In this document: one piece after another, positions 36,551 through 48,100 of the stretch | How positions within the stretch are numbered: the first letter of the stretch is position 1 | Layout: every line of letters begins with the position of its first letter | Source of the DNA: Archaeoglobus veneficus SNP6 | GTDB taxonomy: Archaea; Halobacteriota; Archaeoglobi; Archaeoglobales; Archaeoglobaceae | NCBI RefSeq assembly: GCF_000194625.1 | Contig: NC_015320.1 | Coordinates: 620,001 to 684,000, forward strand | Direction of reading: 5' to 3' | Length of the DNA stretch: 64,000 nt | Program-made: the position numbers and the translations under genes | Notes under the pieces: generated by a model | The model's database searches: none | Told to the model about the DNA's origin: nothing | Seen by the model: only the letters and a program-made list of their open reading frames with translations

Positions 36551-36832
36551 ATGACGAAATTTGAATTTACTAAAGAAGCTGACGAGATCATTAAAAAAGA
36601 GAGCGATAAACTCGTTAAATTATGAGCTACGAAGTTTACATATTCAAAAAACCAGAAAGAAGGTTGATAAATTCCTGACGGAGATAGAATTAAGGATAAA
36701 TTAGGAGGTCTTAAAAACTTTCGAGAGTTCGTACATGTCTATCAACTAAATAAGTCTATTCCCTCTTTTACACACGGTTCTTTAAAACCTCCATCGAGAG
36801 AAATCAGATATTTAATCCTGTAAAGTTTTATC
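36551..36832 (+). pseudogene. Decayed RelBE-like toxin-antitoxin remnant
   Basis: A 24-codon frame (MTKFEFTKEADEIIKKESDK) ends at TGA 36625 in an ATGA overlap with a second frame that starts like a RelE toxin (MSYEVYIFKKPERR) but stops after 18 codons. RelE-like residues continue in shifted frames (KVDKFLTEIELRI, then KDKLGGLKNFREFVHVYQL). The overlap is typical of toxin-antitoxin operons. At least two frameshifts make the toxin dead. It lies just beyond the 3' end of cas3. The surrounding 36433-36838 stretch otherwise holds only the symporter terminator and AT-rich sequence. Confidence 0.6.
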
Positions 36833-36838
36833 ACAATA

Positions 36839-39049
36839 TTAAATTATCCCTATCTCATTACAAACTTCATCCATAAGCCCAGTTTCATGACTGTACTTGA
36901 GATTTGCAATAATTATTCTGTGATCCCTATCATACCAGAAGATCTCTCCAAATTTATCCTGCAAGGCATAAAACTTCCAGTAAGGGAGCGGGACCAAGTA
37001 TCGGTGAACCTCAATTCCTCTTCCGCTTTTAATTAATCTAACGGCCTTATCTGCAAATCTTACTGGGACAACTTCCAAACCCTGAAACATTCTGTAAAAC
37101 TGGTGTTCACTTTCAGTCTTTTTAAGTGGTTGCAGATCTTCAAAAAGTTCGAGAGCAGTGAGTCTGTGCTCTTCTATTTCTTTGACAAGTTGGCTCTTTA
37201 TTTTGGAGTAGGCCTCACTTACAAGGTTGGGGATAAGCGATTCCTTGAGTTCCTGCCCATCTAAGTTCTTTAAGATTTTGATACTCTCTCTTACAACATC
37301 ATATGGTTTGTAAACGTTCTCATCTTTCTCAGAACCGTCAGTTAAAACGTAGACATCAGCTATTCTCTTTTCTTTCCATCCCTGTCGGTTTACTCTTCCA
37401 AATCGCTGAATAAGAGCATCAAGAGGTGCGGGTTCTGTCAGAATTGTCTGAAAGCTTATGTCTAGTGATACTTCAACAACCTGTGTTGCAACAACGAAAT
37501 CATAACCGTCCAAATCTCTCCTCAATTTTCTCTCAAGCTCCTCCCTATTTCCGTAGGTAAACCGGCTGTGAAGAAGCATAACGCGATAACCAAGGCTTTT
37601 AAGTCGTTTATAAACCTCAATCGCCCTATCGACAGTATTGCATGCAATTAATGCAGGTGTAAGATTTCTCTCTTTAAATTTCTCTGCAAAGCTTTGAAGG
37701 TTCTCCTCAATATTTCCCTTAACAATTTTAACGCGATGTCTTGTGAAGCGATCAGCATCCTCGCTTGGAATTTTTAGCTTCTCTGGATTCAGCAATTCAA
37801 TAAAAAGCTCCTCAATGAAGTCCGGCAGAGTTGCAGACATGATCAAAGCTTTCGTTTTGTGTTCTTTAAGTATCTCCAGCATTGCAAGAATTATTCCCAG
37901 AATATTCGGTTCATAGGCATGTATCTCATCAAAGATTAGCAAAGCATTTTTCAGCTCACTTAGCGTCATTTCGAAGAACCCAACACCGAAAAATGCCTTC
38001 ATTATCTGGAATGGCGTTGTTACTTTTAAGGGTGTGAATATTTTTTGATAGAGACTTGAGAGGCGCTTATATTCAAAATTTGAAGCGTAGAGATAGTAGG
38101 ATGATGAACTATGTAAAACACCAACTAACTCCGGACTTTTAAAATATTCCAGCATTCTGTCATACATTGCATTAATGCTTGCCTTATACGGTAAAACATA
38201 GAAAATTCTGTTGGAAACTCCTCTTTTGGTTGAATGACTATTAGCGTCTGCCCACAAAAGAGCACTCTCAGTCTTCCCATATCCAGTGGGTGCCCTGAGA
38301 AGGAGATTTCCTTTAATTTGATTTGCCTGTTTCTGCAAAGGTCTCCACTCTTCTCTTGGAATTCTGAACGCAATAACCTCGGCTATAAATGGAAGAAGTC
38401 TTACTGAGTTCTCACCTGCAGATGACAGATGATCACATGCATTCAGCAACCCTTTGAGAAAAATTAGCTCTTCTTTGTATTTTTCCCAATTTCGATCATA
38501 CCAATTTAGCAGTCCATCGAAATTATATTCCTTAATTCCCTTTTTCCAGTCATCAGAGAGCTTAAACTTTCCGATAGTCTTGCCAAAAACATAGATCTCC
38601 CAGTATGGGATTTTTGGCATGAAAACTTCTTCAACATAGTCAGAATTTTCAAGGAGTTCATCAACTCTCTCAAGATAGCTCATCCATACGAATTCTTCGG
38701 CTTTAGTTGGTACCGGAAGGTCATTCAAGTATCTGTGGTGGGTCAAAATTGCAAGAGCAATCAAATTTCTTTCTTCCTCGACACAATCCAAAAACTGTGT
38801 AAATGCTGTTGAAAGGATCTCATGTCTGTATCCCCAGATTTCTCCTTTTGCTCCAGCTCTCTGAAAACCAACTGAACACTTGCCAAGATCATGCAAAAGA
38901 ATGGAGTAAAAAAGAAGCTCCCAGAAATTTTTGCGTATTTCAGAAATCCACGGAAATGCAGTTTTTATACTCTTCATCACATTAAGAGCATCATTGACAT
39001 GGCATTCGAGAAAATCGTTGGGGTTAAACTTTGCCATGCAGACCTTCAT
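36839..39049 (-). CDS. cas3: CRISPR-associated nuclease-helicase Cas3
   Basis: Cas3 is recruited by Cascade to target DNA and degrades it with its HD nuclease while unwinding it. In this 736-residue protein the HD domain comes first (ECHVNDAL with H17, then LLHDLGK with H53-D54, later 'RHEILS' and 'THHRY'). A superfamily 2 helicase follows, with Walker A 'APTGYGKTESA' (about residues 255-265), DEIH box 'LIFDEIHAYEP' (about 365), 'SATLPDF', and the C-terminal motif 'QRFGRVNRQG'. ATG 39037 (residue 5) is an alternative start. It overlaps cas5 by 26 bases and is the last gene of the effector operon. Confidence 0.95.
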   Translation of the reverse strand: MKVCMAKFNPNDFLECHVNDALNVMKSIKTAFPWISEIRKNFWELLFYSILLHDLGKCSVGFQRAGAKGEIWGYRHEILSTAFTQFLDCVEEERNLIALAILTHHRYLNDLPVPTKAEEFVWMSYLERVDELLENSDYVEEVFMPKIPYWEIYVFGKTIGKFKLSDDWKKGIKEYNFDGLLNWYDRNWEKYKEELIFLKGLLNACDHLSSAGENSVRLLPFIAEVIAFRIPREEWRPLQKQANQIKGNLLLRAPTGYGKTESALLWADANSHSTKRGVSNRIFYVLPYKASINAMYDRMLEYFKSPELVGVLHSSSSYYLYASNFEYKRLSSLYQKIFTPLKVTTPFQIMKAFFGVGFFEMTLSELKNALLIFDEIHAYEPNILGIILAMLEILKEHKTKALIMSATLPDFIEELFIELLNPEKLKIPSEDADRFTRHRVKIVKGNIEENLQSFAEKFKERNLTPALIACNTVDRAIEVYKRLKSLGYRVMLLHSRFTYGNREELERKLRRDLDGYDFVVATQVVEVSLDISFQTILTEPAPLDALIQRFGRVNRQGWKEKRIADVYVLTDGSEKDENVYKPYDVVRESIKILKNLDGQELKESLIPNLVSEAYSKIKSQLVKEIEEHRLTALELFEDLQPLKKTESEHQFYRMFQGLEVVPVRFADKAVRLIKSGRGIEVHRYLVPLPYWKFYALQDKFGEIFWYDRDHRIIIANLKYSHETGLMDEVCNEIGII

Positions 39050-39671
39050 AGAGCCATACTCCGATGTCTATTTCGGGGTCGTAAGGAAGCTTACCATTGT
39101 ATGTTTGTCGCTTTCTTTGAGCTAAATTTCTGGGAAAAGGCAGAATAGTAAATGGTTTTACTATTTTTGCTCTTCTTGGTGTCGTTGAGTAATCAAATTC
39201 CACTGGAAGTGCATGAACCAAACCCGGCAAACCTGAAGCTATTGGAACAATAGTTCCTCCAACAGGAACATTCGCCCTTTCTTTAAGCTCGATCTTCTCT
39301 ATCTTTTCTACTGTGGCTATGTCGCTTGAACGTCCAAGCAACAATTGAAATTTCGGCTTTCTGAAGTATTTTTCCCATTCGTCAGGCAGGTAAAGATGAA
39401 GGGTGTTGTCGAACAACACCTCTCGCCTTATTACATCAGTTTCAGTTTTCCCCAAGGCATAGATTCTTTCAAGATCTACTCCTTTACCCTCACTCTTGAA
39501 GACATATCCAACGAATGGAATTTCGCTGAAAGACGCTATTTCGCCTCTTGCCGCTGACAATATGCCCTGAATTGTCGAGAGCGGAGGGACTGGTAAGGTG
39601 GGCTGATAGCCTGACTGGAATGTGGGATATCTAAAGCTTGCAGTCCAGCTTTTTATTTTTACTCGTATCAT
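39024..39671 (-). CDS. cas5: Cascade subunit Cas5 (type I-B)
   Basis: Cas5 caps the 5' handle of the crRNA in Cascade. The 215-residue protein starts with the Cas5 signature strand (MIRVKIKSWTASFRYPTF), followed by 'QPTLPVPPLSTIQGILSAA' (about 23-41), the conserved loop and helix of the RAMP fold. It lies 3 bases after cas7 and overlaps cas3, the usual order cas6-cas8-cas7-cas5-cas3 of the Tneap-like I-B group. Cas6 is present as a separate protein, so Cas5 is unlikely to process pre-crRNA here. Confidence 0.92.
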   Translation of the reverse strand: MIRVKIKSWTASFRYPTFQSGYQPTLPVPPLSTIQGILSAARGEIASFSEIPFVGYVFKSEGKGVDLERIYALGKTETDVIRREVLFDNTLHLYLPDEWEKYFRKPKFQLLLGRSSDIATVEKIEKIELKERANVPVGGTIVPIASGLPGLVHALPVEFDYSTTPRRAKIVKPFTILPFPRNLAQRKRQTYNGKLPYDPEIDIGVWLYEGLHGKV

Positions 39672-39674
39672 AGA

Positions 39675-42186
<2,512 letters not shown>

Positions 42187-42190
<4 letters not shown>

Positions 42191-42909
42191 ACCACCTTCA
42201 CCATCCCGAAACCCATGCTGTTGCGTTCCCCAAACCCCGCCTTATACCCGACTTCCAGCAATTCCTTACTCCCCTCAGCCTCAAAAACCATCAGAGAAGC
42301 GCGGTGAAACGTATTCTTGAGCTGAACCCTTACTGGCTTCGAACTTACTACCCTAACCCGAAGTTCATCATCCTTCGGCTCTCTGCCATAAAACGCCACG
42401 TATTTCTTAACCAGATTCTTCCTCAAATTCTCGTAAAACTTCGGGTTGTTGGGATACAGATCAACGGTTTTCTTCCGCCCGTTTTCTTCCACGGTGGTAA
42501 CGTTAATCGGAGACAGCGTTACGAACTTCTCTCTTTTACCCACTTCTTTCTCCTTCATCACATTTATTTCCGACACGACAAACTCCGTGCCTCCAATCTT
42601 AACTTCGGGCTTCTCCAGCAGTCCTTCGATGAGAGCGACACCAACATACTTCCGCATGGTCGAAAAGAAGAAATGGACGTTTGGGTTCAGCAGCCTCATC
42701 CTCCCGTTTTCAATCCTAAACTTTCGCCCCTCCACCATCAATCTGCTGAACGTGAAGAACTTGAACTGCGATGGAGTATGCAATTCCAGAGAAAGTTCTG
42801 GATCGGCCCTCTCAATAGCTCTGTAGATCATAGAGGCGAGATGGTATGAATGGTTAAAATCGATGTATGCAGGATCCGAGCAGGCTGTTAAACCAATCCG
42901 CAGCCGCAC
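42187..42909 (-). CDS. cas6: Pre-crRNA endonuclease Cas6
   Basis: Cas6 cuts the CRISPR transcript inside each repeat and leaves an 8-base 5' handle, predicted here to be the last 8 bases of the repeat (ATTGAAAG). The 240-residue protein has two ferredoxin-like folds and ends with the family's Gly-rich loop 'GYKAGFGERNSMGFGMVKV' (about residues 220-238). A histidine near residue 24 or 28-32 (FNHSYHLASM) is the likely catalytic residue. It heads the effector operon; the 108-base gap upstream contains an AT-rich promoter candidate (AAACTTATAAAAC on the minus strand, about 42990-43002). Confidence 0.93.
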
Positions 42910-43017
42910 ACGTTTTTTGCTGTCTTAATTTTACTTAAAATTTTTGAGTGGTGCGAAAGTGAACTAATTTTAAAAAAGCTATGTATTTTGTTTTATAAGT
43001 TTAAAATGTAAACTGAA

Positions 43018-43281
43018 TCATATTATCTCACTGCTGCAACTCTTGTCGATGCCGAGAACGTCCTTCTTTAGACTCCTGTTGCTTGGCAGGCGGTATATCA
43101 CTACCATGTCTTCACTGCCATCGATTATGTCACTAAGTCCGAGCTTCACTTCCTCCAAATCCGCCTCGCTTAGCTCACCCTCAAACACAGAGTTCTGGAT
43201 CCACGTGAGATATCGTCGCAGGAACTTCTTAACCTGGTTGACCCTCTCCACGTTCACGTCGTAGACTATGATAACGTACAC
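43018..43281 (-). CDS. cas2: Spacer-acquisition protein Cas2
   Basis: Cas2 is the central dimer of the Cas1-Cas2 integrase. The 87-residue product from GTG 43281 begins VYVIIVYDVN, the family's first strand with its acidic residue, and continues with 'RRYLTWIQNSVFEGEL' (about residues 22-37), also conserved. I prefer GTG 43281 to ATG 43302, because GCAGGTGGT lies at the right distance upstream and the protein then starts as Cas2 normally does. It follows cas1 by 38 bases. An AT-rich gap after its stop separates the adaptation genes from the effector operon. Confidence 0.93.
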   Translation of the reverse strand: MYVIIVYDVNVERVNQVKKFLRRYLTWIQNSVFEGELSEADLEEVKLGLSDIIDGSEDMVVIYRLPSNRSLKKDVLGIDKSCSSEII

Positions 43282-43319
43282 GCTACCACCTGCGTGTTTC
43301 ACAACTCATTGTCCACCCG

Positions 43320-44312
43320 CTACCACCACATAACGAAGGGAGAGTACTTTTCAACGCCAAGCAAATGTTTTGCGAGCTTGTAGCACTCGAGCCTTATGAG
43401 TCGCTGATAAGAAACGTTTCTGTTGAGCTTTCTGTGCTTTATTGTCGTGTTCAATTTATCATTGTAAGCTTTCAGGAACTTCTCCTTTCCGCTCTCGCTA
43501 AGCAGAACTCCATTGAGCTCCTCCCTGAAATCGTCATTCTTAATCACACCTTTGTTTACAAGCCCGAAAATCGTCCTGTCAACGATCAGTGGCTTGAATA
43601 TCTCCGCTATATCGAGAGCGAGACTGAATCGTCTTTCTGAGGGCTCATGAAGATATGAAATCGTTGGATTAAGCTGGGTATGGTATATTTCGGAGAGGAC
43701 AGTTGAGTAAAGCAGCGCGTTACCGAAGCTTATCATTGCATTCACCTCGTTGTGCGGCGGTCTCCTGCTTCTCCTTTCGAACTCGAAGTTTCGCAGTATC
43801 GAGTCGAAGGCTGAGTAGTATGCGTTCCTGGCGTTTGCTTCCACGCCCATTACCTCGTTCACGGTTTCTGCAGTCAGAAGGCTCTGCAGAGCATCATCAA
43901 CTTCCTTCTTCGCGTCTTCTTCTTTGTAATAGGCCAGAACTCTGGACATGTTGAGAATTGCTCCCTCAACAAAGGCCTTTGCCAGAAATAGTCTTTTCTC
44001 TTTATCGATGTAATGCTCAACCTGCCTGACGAGCACATCTCCCGAAACGAGAGTCTCTCGTGGATAAAAGCTACCAACGTAGAATCCGGAGCGGTTGAAG
44101 AAGTGAACGCACACACCTTCTTTTGCCAGTGTTGAAAGGGCTGGAGATGTGACGGTGAGAGAGCCAAGGGCGTAAATGGCGTATATCGAATTGATGGGTA
44201 TTGGTCTCTTTCCTTCCTCGTTCTCGAAGTATATCGTGTTTTCGTGCCTCCTCAGCTTCCCGTCCGAGACTATGTAGTAGTTCCTCTTCTTCAAAACCAT
44301 CACCTGCGACAC
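43320..44312 (-). CDS. cas1: CRISPR integrase Cas1 (type I-B)
   Basis: Cas1 is the metal-dependent integrase that inserts new spacers at the leader end. The 330-residue protein has an N-terminal beta domain and a helical catalytic domain. Expected metal-binding residues are E158 (GVEANARN), H222 (YLHEPSERR) and an acidic residue at D234 or E237 (LALDIAEIF). The gene begins with GTG directly after the cas4 stop; ATG 44300 is an alternative start. It forms an adaptation cassette with cas4 and cas2. Confidence 0.96.
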   Translation of the reverse strand: MSQVMVLKKRNYYIVSDGKLRRHENTIYFENEEGKRPIPINSIYAIYALGSLTVTSPALSTLAKEGVCVHFFNRSGFYVGSFYPRETLVSGDVLVRQVEHYIDKEKRLFLAKAFVEGAILNMSRVLAYYKEEDAKKEVDDALQSLLTAETVNEVMGVEANARNAYYSAFDSILRNFEFERRSRRPPHNEVNAMISFGNALLYSTVLSEIYHTQLNPTISYLHEPSERRFSLALDIAEIFKPLIVDRTIFGLVNKGVIKNDDFREELNGVLLSESGKEKFLKAYNDKLNTTIKHRKLNRNVSYQRLIRLECYKLAKHLLGVEKYSPFVMWW

Positions 44313-44819
44313 TTATGAAAAACAGAACTCAAAGTACGCGCACCTCCTACAGATTTTCTTTTTCTCCGGTTTTGGGATGCCTCCGGCAACGATTTCATCT
44401 ATTTCCTTCACGATATTCTTCAACTTCTCCTCATCCTCTCCACTGAGCTCCAGCTTGATGGTTTCTCTATGTTTTGGATACGTCAGAACAGCTCTGGCTT
44501 TAATCCCGAGGGTCTTGAGGAAGTATAGGTAGTAGAGAGTCTGGTAAACGTGAGACTCCTCCATCTTTTTGGACTTCTTCACTTCTCTTATTTCAATCAC
44601 GTCTCCCCGCTTCACCACATCTATGGCAATTGGGCCGATTTGAACATCTTTTTCGTCTCTTGAAAAGACCTCTCTGTGGATGAGCTTTCCAAGCTTAACA
44701 GCATCACTTTCTTGCTCCATCGTTACATTGTGGCTGAAAAGCCAAAGTTTCGTCTTGCAAATGAAATAATAGTTAACCTGCGTACCACGCACGTACATCT
44801 CGGAAACTTCCGAAATCAC
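44313..44819 (-). CDS. cas4: PAM-selecting nuclease Cas4
   Basis: Cas4 trims prespacers and helps to select PAM and orientation. The 168-residue protein has the iron-sulfur cysteines of the family: one near residue 21 (YFICKTKLW) and a C-terminal CRRCAYFEFC. RecB-like nuclease residues appear in 'IEIREVKKSKKMEE' and 'QTLYYLYFL' (QxxxY). The longest frame starts at GTG 44819, about 27 bases from a TATA box (GGTTATACGG, about 44841-44850), consistent with a leaderless message. ATG 44798 (MYVRGTQVNYYF) is the alternative favoured by homologues. A perfect inverted repeat lies between these two starts. Confidence 0.93.
   Translation of the reverse strand: MISEVSEMYVRGTQVNYYFICKTKLWLFSHNVTMEQESDAVKLGKLIHREVFSRDEKDVQIGPIAIDVVKRGDVIEIREVKKSKKMEESHVYQTLYYLYFLKTLGIKARAVLTYPKHRETIKLELSGEDEEKLKNIVKEIDEIVAGGIPKPEKKKICRRCAYFEFCFS
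44800..44813. promoter_or_regulatory. Inverted repeat at the start of the cas4-cas1-cas2 transcript
   Basis: The palindrome TCGGAA-AC-TTCCGA occupies 44800-44813, about 35-45 bases downstream of the cas4 TATA box and just before ATG 44798. Perfect 6-base arms with a 2-base centre are typical of a dimeric transcription-factor site. It could be an operator for the adaptation genes; no known regulator gene lies in the locus. Confidence 0.4.
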
Positions 44820-45146
44820 AAGTTTGATTTGTTTCTCTCACCGTATAACCTTTTCTCCATCCATCGTCCATCTTTTAATCTGCTGTTAATATTGATTAAA
44901 CTTTTGATTTTTATTTGGTTCTTTTAGGCTACTGAGGATGGAATGGACGTTGTTTTGAATCATCCCCTTTGTATTTTGATTTTTATCGATTTACATTTGA
45001 ATAATCTGGATTCTATGAGAAAGAGGTCGAATCCGTGGATCGTCCACCTTTTTAAAGAGTTTGCACAACTGAAGGTGGGCGATTCGGGATTGCCATAGCA
45101 GCCTTCAGAAACCTTTAAATTACCATTCAGGAGAAAATTACCGAGT
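44820..45146 (+). promoter_or_regulatory. CRISPR leader
   Basis: The 327-base AT-rich gap between cas4 and the first repeat contains no plausible gene. The array's degenerate repeat is at the far end, so this side is the leader. ACCTTTAAATTACC (about 45110-45123) is a TATA candidate some 25-30 bases before the first repeat and would drive the plus-strand precursor. An inverted repeat GTGGA-TCG-TCCAC (about 45034-45046) followed by a T-run lies mid-leader and may be a protein site. The cas4 promoter occupies the opposite end. Confidence 0.75.
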
Positions 45147-48100
45147 GTTGAAATCAGACTAATGTAGGATTGAAAGGAGATTTCCCCTTTCAATCCTCAT
45201 CCTCATCTATCTCCCGTTGAAATCAGACTAATGTAGGATTGAAAGCTGCGACGTATCAAGAGTCTTTCCGTTAGCCGTTTCATGTTGAAATCAGACTAAT
45301 GTAGGATTGAAAGGCACAGAAAATTGAGTGCTGGAGAGGATGCAAAAAAATGTTGAAATCAGACTAATGTAGGATTGAAAGATCGGGGAGGGAGATTAGG
45401 ATGGATATAGAGTGTCTAGTTGAAATCAGACTAATGTAGGATTGAAAGGAGTTCTTTGGCAGAGATAAGTTCAGTAAGGTTATCTCAAGTTGAAATCAGA
45501 CTAATGTAGGATTGAAAGGCGCTATTCTTTTACTTCTCGCAATGCGGTAATCAATGGTTGAAATCAGACTAATGTAGGATTGAAAGAAGCGCTTGGCTGC
45601 TTACTGCGTGGCTCAGTACTGCGCGTTGAAATCAGACTAATGTAGGATTGAAAGGAGGTGGTTAGAGACATCTTGAATAAAATGATGGGCAAGTTGAAAT
45701 CAGACTAATGTAGGATTGAAAGCTTATTGACTTCTTCAATTCTCCCTTTTAGATATAGATGTTGAAATCAGACTAATGTAGGATTGAAAGGCATAACAGA
45801 GTGCGCCCTCCGTGCCTCCCGTTCCGTGTTGAAATCAGACTAATGTAGGATTGAAAGATGGGGGAACTGGCTCGAACTCGCTGATTTCTTCGAAGAGTTG
45901 AAATCAGACTAATGTAGGATTGAAAGCAAATTAGCAAGGGCTACAACGATACCATCATACGGAGTTGAAATCAGACTAATGTAGGATTGAAAGATCAACA
46001 TCGGTCCGGGACAATATCAGTTCAAGGCGAGGTTGAAATCAGACTAATGTAGGATTGAAAGCTATGAGTACTGTAAAAGGAATTTAAATTTAAAATAGGG
46101 TTGAAATCAGACTAATGTAGGATTGAAAGTTCTAATGCCGTGAAGTATGCTCTTTTTGCTTCGGGAGGTTGAAATCAGACTAATGTAGGATTGAAAGGAT
46201 TGTGGCGGTGATTTGGTGGACTTAGGCAACAATGAGTTGAAATCAGACTAATGTAGGATTGAAAGTACTTCAGACAATACAATATCCCAATCGAACAACA
46301 CAGTTGAAATCAGACTAATGTAGGATTGAAAGACGGTGAACGTTGATCATCCTTTGATTGTCTTGCTGGTTGTTGAAATCAGACTAATGTAGGATTGAAA
46401 GTGTCCATCAAAAGGCCTAACGGAGGATGAGGTTCAAGAGTTGAAATCAGACTAATGTAGGATTGAAAGTTCCCACTTGATGATACCCTGACCTTCATTC
46501 TTTTCGAGTTGAAATCAGACTAATGTAGGATTGAAAGTTGTGGTATAATTAATAGTTCTCATCTGCCATTTTTTATGTTGAAATCAGACTAATGTAGGAT
46601 TGAAAGGCTCGCAAGGAAATGCTGAACGGAAATAGGCACACCGTTGAAATCAGACTAATGTAGGATTGAAAGACTCTTTCACCTCCTAACAGCTTTTTTC
46701 TATATACTGTCACTGGTTGAAATCAGACTAATGTAGGATTGAAAGTCTATACCACCTCAAAAAATGTTTAAGGAAGCAGAATCTGTTGAAATCAGACTAA
46801 TGTAGGATTGAAAGTTTGGGGTAACTGGCTTGAGCTTGCAGACTTCTTAGAGGTTGAAATCAGACTAATGTAGGATTGAAAGGCGAGCATGAACGGGAAC
46901 TGCACGAATCCGCGGGCTCCCGTTGAAATCAGACTAATGTAGGATTGAAAGATAGCTGCAAAAATCTTTTGCATCCCTGCAAGTCCCCTTGTTGAAATCA
47001 GACTAATGTAGGATTGAAAGGCAAATAATCTATAAACTGTCTCGCTAAGTCGAAAGCGTTGAAATCAGACTAATGTAGGATTGAAAGCTCGAGTTCCCTG
47101 CTCATCCTGCTATATCTCTCAAAAATGTTGAAATCAGACTAATGTAGGATTGAAAGAGGATTACAGCCGGAATCCTCAGCCAGCCGACGAAGTAGAGTTG
47201 AAATCAGACTAATGTAGGATTGAAAGAGATTGCCCCCCTCAGCATGGCGGGGGACATTCGCGAGTTGAAATCAGACTAATGTAGGATTGAAAGTATTGTC
47301 AACCTTTTAATTCGCTCTTTCAATGCCCTAAAGTTGAAATCAGACTAATGTAGGATTGAAAGTAGAGGAATGGGAAATTCTGGGGAAGGATGACGAAAAA
47401 GTTGAAATCAGACTAATGTAGGATTGAAAGCTAAGAAGGCTTATAGTTGAGCACAGACACTTGGATTTAGTTGAAATCAGACTAATGTAGGATTGAAAGT
47501 AGGGGGGAGGTAGATGAGGATTGAAAGAGGGAATCTCAGTTGAAATCAGACTAATGTAGGATTGAAAGGAGAAGAGCTGACGTTCACTGAAGAGGACGGA
47601 AACAACGTTGAAATCAGACTAATGTAGGATTGAAAGCTGGGGTAACTTTCCGAAGTTCAAATGCAGGCATGAACTGTTGAAATCAGACTAATGTAGGATT
47701 GAAAGGATTCTAAGTTAAAATAGATGGGTTGAATAAAAAAAGGTTGAAATCAGACTAATGTAGGATTGAAAGGGACATGGGGCAATAAGCAGCCATTCAG
47801 CCCAGAGCCATCTGTTGAAATCAGACTAATGTAGGATTGAAAGATAGAGTTCTATGTTGTAGTATGTTCCTGCAGAGAGATCGTTGAAATCAGACTAATG
47901 TAGGATTGAAAGCATGCTCTTGCTGAGCCATAGCCAAGCCCATGAAGCGGGTTGAAATCAGACTAATGTAGGATTGAAAGACGTAGATTTGACATTCTCA
48001 GCGGGCGCAACGAGGCAGGTTGAAATCAGACTAATGTAGGATTGAAAGTTACATATATCTACAAAAGCTGCACAATCTGCAGCATCGTTGAAATCAGACT

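Noticed and set aside
44820-45146. Search for a CreTA-type toxin RNA in the cas gaps (leader, cas2-cas6 gap)
   Set aside because: No convincing degenerate repeat was found in the cas2-cas6 gap or leader; only the distant copy at 27215 is a clear repeat match.
46792-46974. Short open frames inside the CRISPR array
   Set aside because: They read through repeats (SYISLIS-type repeated peptides) and have no start signals.
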